Of a DNA stretch of 24,739 nt, positions 21,448 to 24,739 are shown one piece after another (position 1 is the stretch's first letter; each line of letters starts with the position of its first letter). The position numbers were made by a program, and so were the translations under genes. Below the pieces are notes generated by a model. It saw only the letters and a program-made list of their open reading frames with translations, ran no database searches and had not been told where the DNA came from. Source of the stretch: JAGPHI01 sp036661035 (GTDB lineage Bacteria > Bacillota > Clostridia > Oscillospirales > Ruminococcaceae). The stretch spans positions 1 to 24,739 of the forward strand of contig JAVWZM010000028.1 of the NCBI GenBank assembly GCA_036661035.1, written 5' to 3'.

Positions 21448-21876
21448 ATGGACGACAATTGCCTTATTACCATTAACGGTACAATGGAGCAGCATGGCGA
21501 AAGCGACTCGATAGAACTTAAAACACGCGGCAGCTTCACCAAAAAAAACAACGCTTTTTTTATAAGCTACAAAGAAAGCGAGGCCACAGGCTATAAAGGC
21601 TGTATGACCACCGTAAAGGTTGAGGACACAGGCACCTGCGTGAGCATGCTGCGCTTTGGCTCTGCCCCAAGCCAGCTTGTGATAGAAAAAGGCACTCGCC
21701 ACGTATGCCATTACGAAACAGGCCATGGCGCGCTTTCCCTTGGAGTATCGGCAGACGAAATTGAAAACGGGCTTTCGGAAACGGGCGGCACGGTAAAATT
21801 TAGCTATATGCTGGATTTCGACACCACTTCTATTAGCCGCAACACTGTAAACATCACGGTAAAGCCGTTAAATTAA
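21448..21876 (+). CDS. DUF1934 (YwiB-like) beta-barrel protein
   Basis: A 142-residue protein of the DUF1934 family, small and lipocalin-like in fold by family knowledge, with no settled function. It opens DDNCLITINGTMEQHGESDS and continues with FFISYKESEATGYKGCMTTV, MLRFGSAPSQLVIEKGTRH and YMLDFDTTSISRNTVNITV, all matching the family pattern. I start at ATG 21448, after AAAGGAG (21430-21436), because members normally begin just before this ITINGT strand. An ATG at 21400, overlapping the murI stop by 8 bp, is the alternative and adds 16 residues. Its place before argS is conserved in many Bacillota. Confidence 0.87.
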   Translation: MDDNCLITINGTMEQHGESDSIELKTRGSFTKKNNAFFISYKESEATGYKGCMTTVKVEDTGTCVSMLRFGSAPSQLVIEKGTRHVCHYETGHGALSLGVSADEIENGLSETGGTVKFSYMLDFDTTSISRNTVNITVKPLN

Positions 21877-21924
21877 ATAAAACAACAGCACCGCAAATTG
21901 AAAGCGGCTAAACTGGAGGAGTAC

Positions 21925-23625
21925 ATGATGAACGAGATAAAATATTTAAACCCAAAAGCAAACGCAATGAACGAGGCTAAGGCACTTTTGTGCAATGCCG
22001 CCGCTAAAGCTTTCCCCGATAAGGCGATGCCAAGCTTTGTGATAGAGATACCGGCAGACAATAAAAACGGCGATATTGCTACCAATTTTGCCCTTGCCGC
22101 GGCAAAGCTTTTTGGCGCACCACCGCGAAATATTGCCACTGCCCTATGCGAGGAGCTTGGAGATTTATCGGGCACAAGCTTTAGCCGTGCCGAAATAGCA
22201 GGCCCCGGATTTATCAACTTTTTCCTTGCCGACAAATGGTTTTGCGACGTGGTGAGCGGCGTGCTTGACGCCGGTGAAAATTACGGCAGAACACAGTATG
22301 GCGAGCATAAAAAAATAAACGTGGAATTTGTTTCCGCAAACCCAACCGGGCCTATGCATCTTGGCAACGCGCGCGGCGGCGCACTGGGCGACTGCCTTGC
22401 CGCCGCTATGGACTGGGCAGGCTACGACGTAACCCGCGAATTTCTGATAAACGACGCCGGCAACCAGATAATTAAATTTGGCAAGAGCCTTGCCGTGCGT
22501 TATTTGCAAATATTTAAAGGCGAGGACGCCGTTGCCTTGGCAGAGGACGGATATCAGGGCGAGGATATCAAAACCTTGGCAAAGGAATTTGCCGATATTC
22601 ACGGCGATGCATATACCGAAAAGCCTATGGACGAGCTTTGCCGCGACATTGTGGCATACGCCCTGCCCAAAAACGTACAGGGGCTTAAAGACGACCTTGC
22701 TAAATATCGCATAAACTACGATGTGTGGTTTAGCGAAACCACCTTGCATGAAAGCGGCGCAATTGATAAAGTATTGAAAACCCTTAAAGACAACGGCGCA
22801 ACCTACGAAAGCGAGGGCGCAGTGTGGTATAAAGCAAGCGAGTACGGCGCAGAAAAAGACGAAGTGCTTGTGCGTGCCAACGGTATTCCCACATATTTTG
22901 CGGCGGATATCGCCTATCATTACAATAAATTTGCTCAGCGTGGCTTTGACACCGCCATAGACGTGTGGGGTGCAGACCACCACGGCCACGTTGCCCGTAT
23001 GAAGGGCGCAATGGACGCAATAGGCCTAGACGGCTCTAAGCTGGACGTAGTGCTAATGCAGCTAGTGCGCCTTGTGCGCGACGGCGAGCCTGTGCGCATG
23101 TCTAAGCGCACGGGTAAGGCGATTACCCTTACCGATTTATTAGACGAAGTGCCCATAGATTCAGCGCGGTTTTTCTTTAACCTGCGTGAGCCGGGCAGCC
23201 AAATGGAATTTGATTTAGGCCTTGCCGTAAGCCAAGACAGCGACAACCCCGTATATTACGTGCAATATGCCCACGCGCGCATTTGCAGTATTCTTAAAAA
23301 TCTAGCTGCCGAGGGCATAGTGCTTGGCGATGCAGATACCTGCAATTTCTCGCTTTTACAAGAGCCAAGCGAGCGCGAATTAATCCGCTTTATCGCAGGC
23401 TTGCCCGACGAAATTATCGCCGCCGCCAAAAACTACGATCCGGCACGCATTACAAGATACGCTGTGGATTTAGCCACTTTATATCACAAATTCTACAACG
23501 CATGCCGCGTAAAAGACGCAGAGCCAAGCCTTTGCCAAGCTCGCCTTGCGCTATGCACCGCCACCAAAACCGTAATAGCAAACGTACTTGGCATGCTTAA
23601 AATCACAATACCGGAATCTATGTAA
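21925..23625 (+). CDS. argS: arginyl-tRNA synthetase
   Basis: It charges tRNA-Arg with arginine. The class I signatures are both present: HLGN at about 145-148 (VSANPTGPMHLGNARGG) and the KMSKS-type MSKRTG at about 392-397. The N-terminal Add-1 domain (about 1-110) binds the tRNA D-loop, and the C-terminal helical anticodon-binding domain ends near the stop. Length is 566 residues, the usual size. The start is ATGATG after GGAGGAG; I take 21925, and 21928 is equally possible. It closes the ddl-murI-DUF1934-argS series and a terminator follows 52 bp later. Confidence 0.96.
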   Translation: MMNEIKYLNPKANAMNEAKALLCNAAAKAFPDKAMPSFVIEIPADNKNGDIATNFALAAAKLFGAPPRNIATALCEELGDLSGTSFSRAEIAGPGFINFFLADKWFCDVVSGVLDAGENYGRTQYGEHKKINVEFVSANPTGPMHLGNARGGALGDCLAAAMDWAGYDVTREFLINDAGNQIIKFGKSLAVRYLQIFKGEDAVALAEDGYQGEDIKTLAKEFADIHGDAYTEKPMDELCRDIVAYALPKNVQGLKDDLAKYRINYDVWFSETTLHESGAIDKVLKTLKDNGATYESEGAVWYKASEYGAEKDEVLVRANGIPTYFAADIAYHYNKFAQRGFDTAIDVWGADHHGHVARMKGAMDAIGLDGSKLDVVLMQLVRLVRDGEPVRMSKRTGKAITLTDLLDEVPIDSARFFFNLREPGSQMEFDLGLAVSQDSDNPVYYVQYAHARICSILKNLAAEGIVLGDADTCNFSLLQEPSERELIRFIAGLPDEIIAAAKNYDPARITRYAVDLATLYHKFYNACRVKDAEPSLCQARLALCTATKTVIANVLGMLKITIPESM

Positions 23626-23676
23626 TATAACAATGTGCGCCATATTGCTATTGCGCATCACCATTTGAGCAACACG

Positions 23677-23710
23677 TAAAAGCACCGCTGAAATTTTCAG
23701 CGGTGCTTTT
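23677..23710. terminator. bidirectional terminator between argS and xth
   Basis: TAAAAGCACCGCTGAAA and TTTCAGCGGTGCTTTTA are perfect arms with one base between them; A and T runs at the ends let it work on both strands. It separates two converging genes. Confidence 0.92.
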
Positions 23711-23737
23711 ATATTGTTAGCGCAGCTTTGCGCATTT

Positions 23738-24496
23738 TTATTCAGCCTTTAAAACTAAACCTATAGGGCAATGGTCGCTGCCGAAAATGTCGGGATAAAT
23801 TAAAGCGTCGTCTATCTTTTCGGCTATAGAATTTGAAACCACAAAATAGTCTATACGCCAGCCGATATTCTTTTCCCTTGCACTGCGCATATAGCTCCAC
23901 CATGAATATGCGTCTTGCTTTTCGGGGTATAGGGCGCGAAAGCTGTCTGTAAAGCCGCTTTGCAAAAGCTGTGTAAATTTAAGGCGTTCTTCGTCTGTAA
24001 AGCCTGCATTGCCGCGGTTTGATTTTGGGTTTTTCAAGTCTATTTCATTGTGTGCCACGTTTAAATCTCCGCAATAAATTACGGGCTTTACCGCGTTTAA
24101 GCCTATAATATAGTCGCGCAGAATATCCTCCCACTCCATGCGGTAGGCAAGGCGCGTAAGCTCCCTCTGGCTATTGGGCGTATATACGTTTAATAAATAA
24201 AAATCCTCAAATTCAAGGGTAATGGCTCGGCCCTCGGTGTCATGCTCCGGCGCGCCGATGCCGTAGCGCACAGATAACGGCTCCCTCCTCGTAAACACGG
24301 CTGTGCCCGAATAGCCTTTTTTAACAGCACTGTTCCAATACTGGAAATATCCCTTTGGCGCAAACTCCGCCTGCCCCTCTTGCATTTTGCTTTCCTGTAT
24401 GCAAAAAATATCTGCATCAAGCCCCGCAAACGCCTCGGCAAAGCCCTTGCCAAGCACGGCTCTAAATCCATTGACATTCCACGAAATAAATTTCAA
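23738..24496 (-). CDS. xth: exodeoxyribonuclease III / AP endonuclease
   Basis: A DNA repair nuclease that cuts at abasic sites and trims 3' ends. The 252 residues have the family motifs in order: FISWNVNGFRA (Asn7), IFCIQESKM (Glu35, metal ligand), YSGTAVFTRREP, the YCGDLNVAHNEIDL active site, RIDYFVVSN, and the catalytic GSDHCPIGL near the C-terminus. The start is TTG at 24496, seven bases after GGAGG. It stands alone on the minus strand. Length and motifs fit standard XthA/ExoA proteins well. Confidence 0.96.
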   Translation of the reverse strand: MKFISWNVNGFRAVLGKGFAEAFAGLDADIFCIQESKMQEGQAEFAPKGYFQYWNSAVKKGYSGTAVFTRREPLSVRYGIGAPEHDTEGRAITLEFEDFYLLNVYTPNSQRELTRLAYRMEWEDILRDYIIGLNAVKPVIYCGDLNVAHNEIDLKNPKSNRGNAGFTDEERLKFTQLLQSGFTDSFRALYPEKQDAYSWWSYMRSAREKNIGWRIDYFVVSNSIAEKIDDALIYPDIFGSDHCPIGLVLKAE

Positions 24497-24667
24497 CTTA
24501 TACCTCCGCTTAAAATTGTTGTTCTTAATATAGCCCCTTGCACTTCATTTAAAACTTCTACATATCAAGGAAAGCTGCTATATATTGTATCTCATCTTTA
24601 TTTAAAAGTTCTGTCTGTTAAGCTGCATTGCTATAACACATATCTTAGACGCTTTTATTGTAACACA

Positions 24668-24703
24668 ATAGCCATGCTTTTTCTATAGAAAAAGCATGGC
24701 TAT
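24668..24703. terminator. perfect 36-bp palindrome, probable terminator
   Basis: The sequence around TTTTTCTATAGAAAAA is a perfect 36-bp palindrome whose outer arms are ATAGCCATGC and GCATGGCTAT. As RNA it gives a long hairpin. The flanks are only weakly T-rich on either strand, so termination is plausible for a gene right of the window but not sure. Nothing else is supported in 24497-24739. Confidence 0.5.
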
Positions 24704-24739
24704 AAATTTATCTTATGTCACGGCGGCGTCACCTGTGTA

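Noticed and set aside
21877..21924. T-box ahead of argS
   Set aside because: Only 48 bp separate it from the DUF1934 gene and there is no GGTGG-type T-box or terminator there.
22165..22989. 274-residue minus-strand ORF
   Set aside because: It lies fully inside argS, whose class I motifs are clear. No family pattern and no Shine-Dalgarno were seen.

Overview
This 24.7 kb window reads as chromosome of a low-to-mid GC member of the Bacillota, most likely class Clostridia (inference). The signs are strong Shine-Dalgarno sites, frequent TTG and GTG starts, T-box and cobalamin riboswitch control, ECF-type vitamin transporters, an ECF sigma/anti-sigma pair and a ddl-murI-DUF1934-argS cluster. No phage, transposase, integrase, CRISPR array, tRNA or rRNA gene was seen.

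Layout. (1) 1-2630: a dCache-type chemoreceptor, preceded by a four-copy 22-bp degenerate tandem repeat. (2) 2694-4074: a promoter and cobalamin riboswitch with its terminator, a low-complexity spacer, then a membrane-anchored DUF4430 (transcobalamin-like) protein and an ECF transporter S component; together a candidate corrinoid capture and uptake module. (3) 4258-7170: a consensus promoter, a T-box with a probable Met specifier, and metN-metI-metQ; MetN lacks the usual C-terminal NIL domain. (4) 10150-7242, minus strand: an ECF sigma factor, an anti-sigma factor with a zinc motif and a long charged coiled coil, two polytopic membrane proteins, and a 31-residue membrane ORF between them. (5) 10899-10411 minus: a small multidrug-export family protein, divergent from lemA and a DUF2207 protein (11050-13506). 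(6) 13666-15341: a promoter with a 12-bp inverted repeat at the start site, a second ECF S component, and a P-loop kinase fused to an unrecognised N-terminal domain.

(7) 19257-15448, minus strand: rpmG-secE-nusG-rplK-rplA-rplJ-rplL. It has a strong promoter ahead of rpmG, a second consensus promoter plus L10 leader and attenuator ahead of rplJ, and matching GTGGGAGGA leader elements ahead of rplK and rplA. rplL ends at a strong bidirectional terminator and rpoBC does not follow. (8) 19520-23625, plus strand: ddl, murI, a DUF1934 (YwiB-like) gene and argS, tightly packed; this joins peptidoglycan precursor synthesis to arginyl-tRNA synthesis. (9) 24496-23738 minus: exodeoxyribonuclease III, sharing a bidirectional terminator with argS. 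The window ends after a perfect 36-bp palindrome.

The best leads are the riboswitch/DUF4430/ECF-S module, the sigma-factor envelope operon with its hidden small protein, and the ECF-S/kinase pair. Everything here comes from reading the sequence; no database search was possible.
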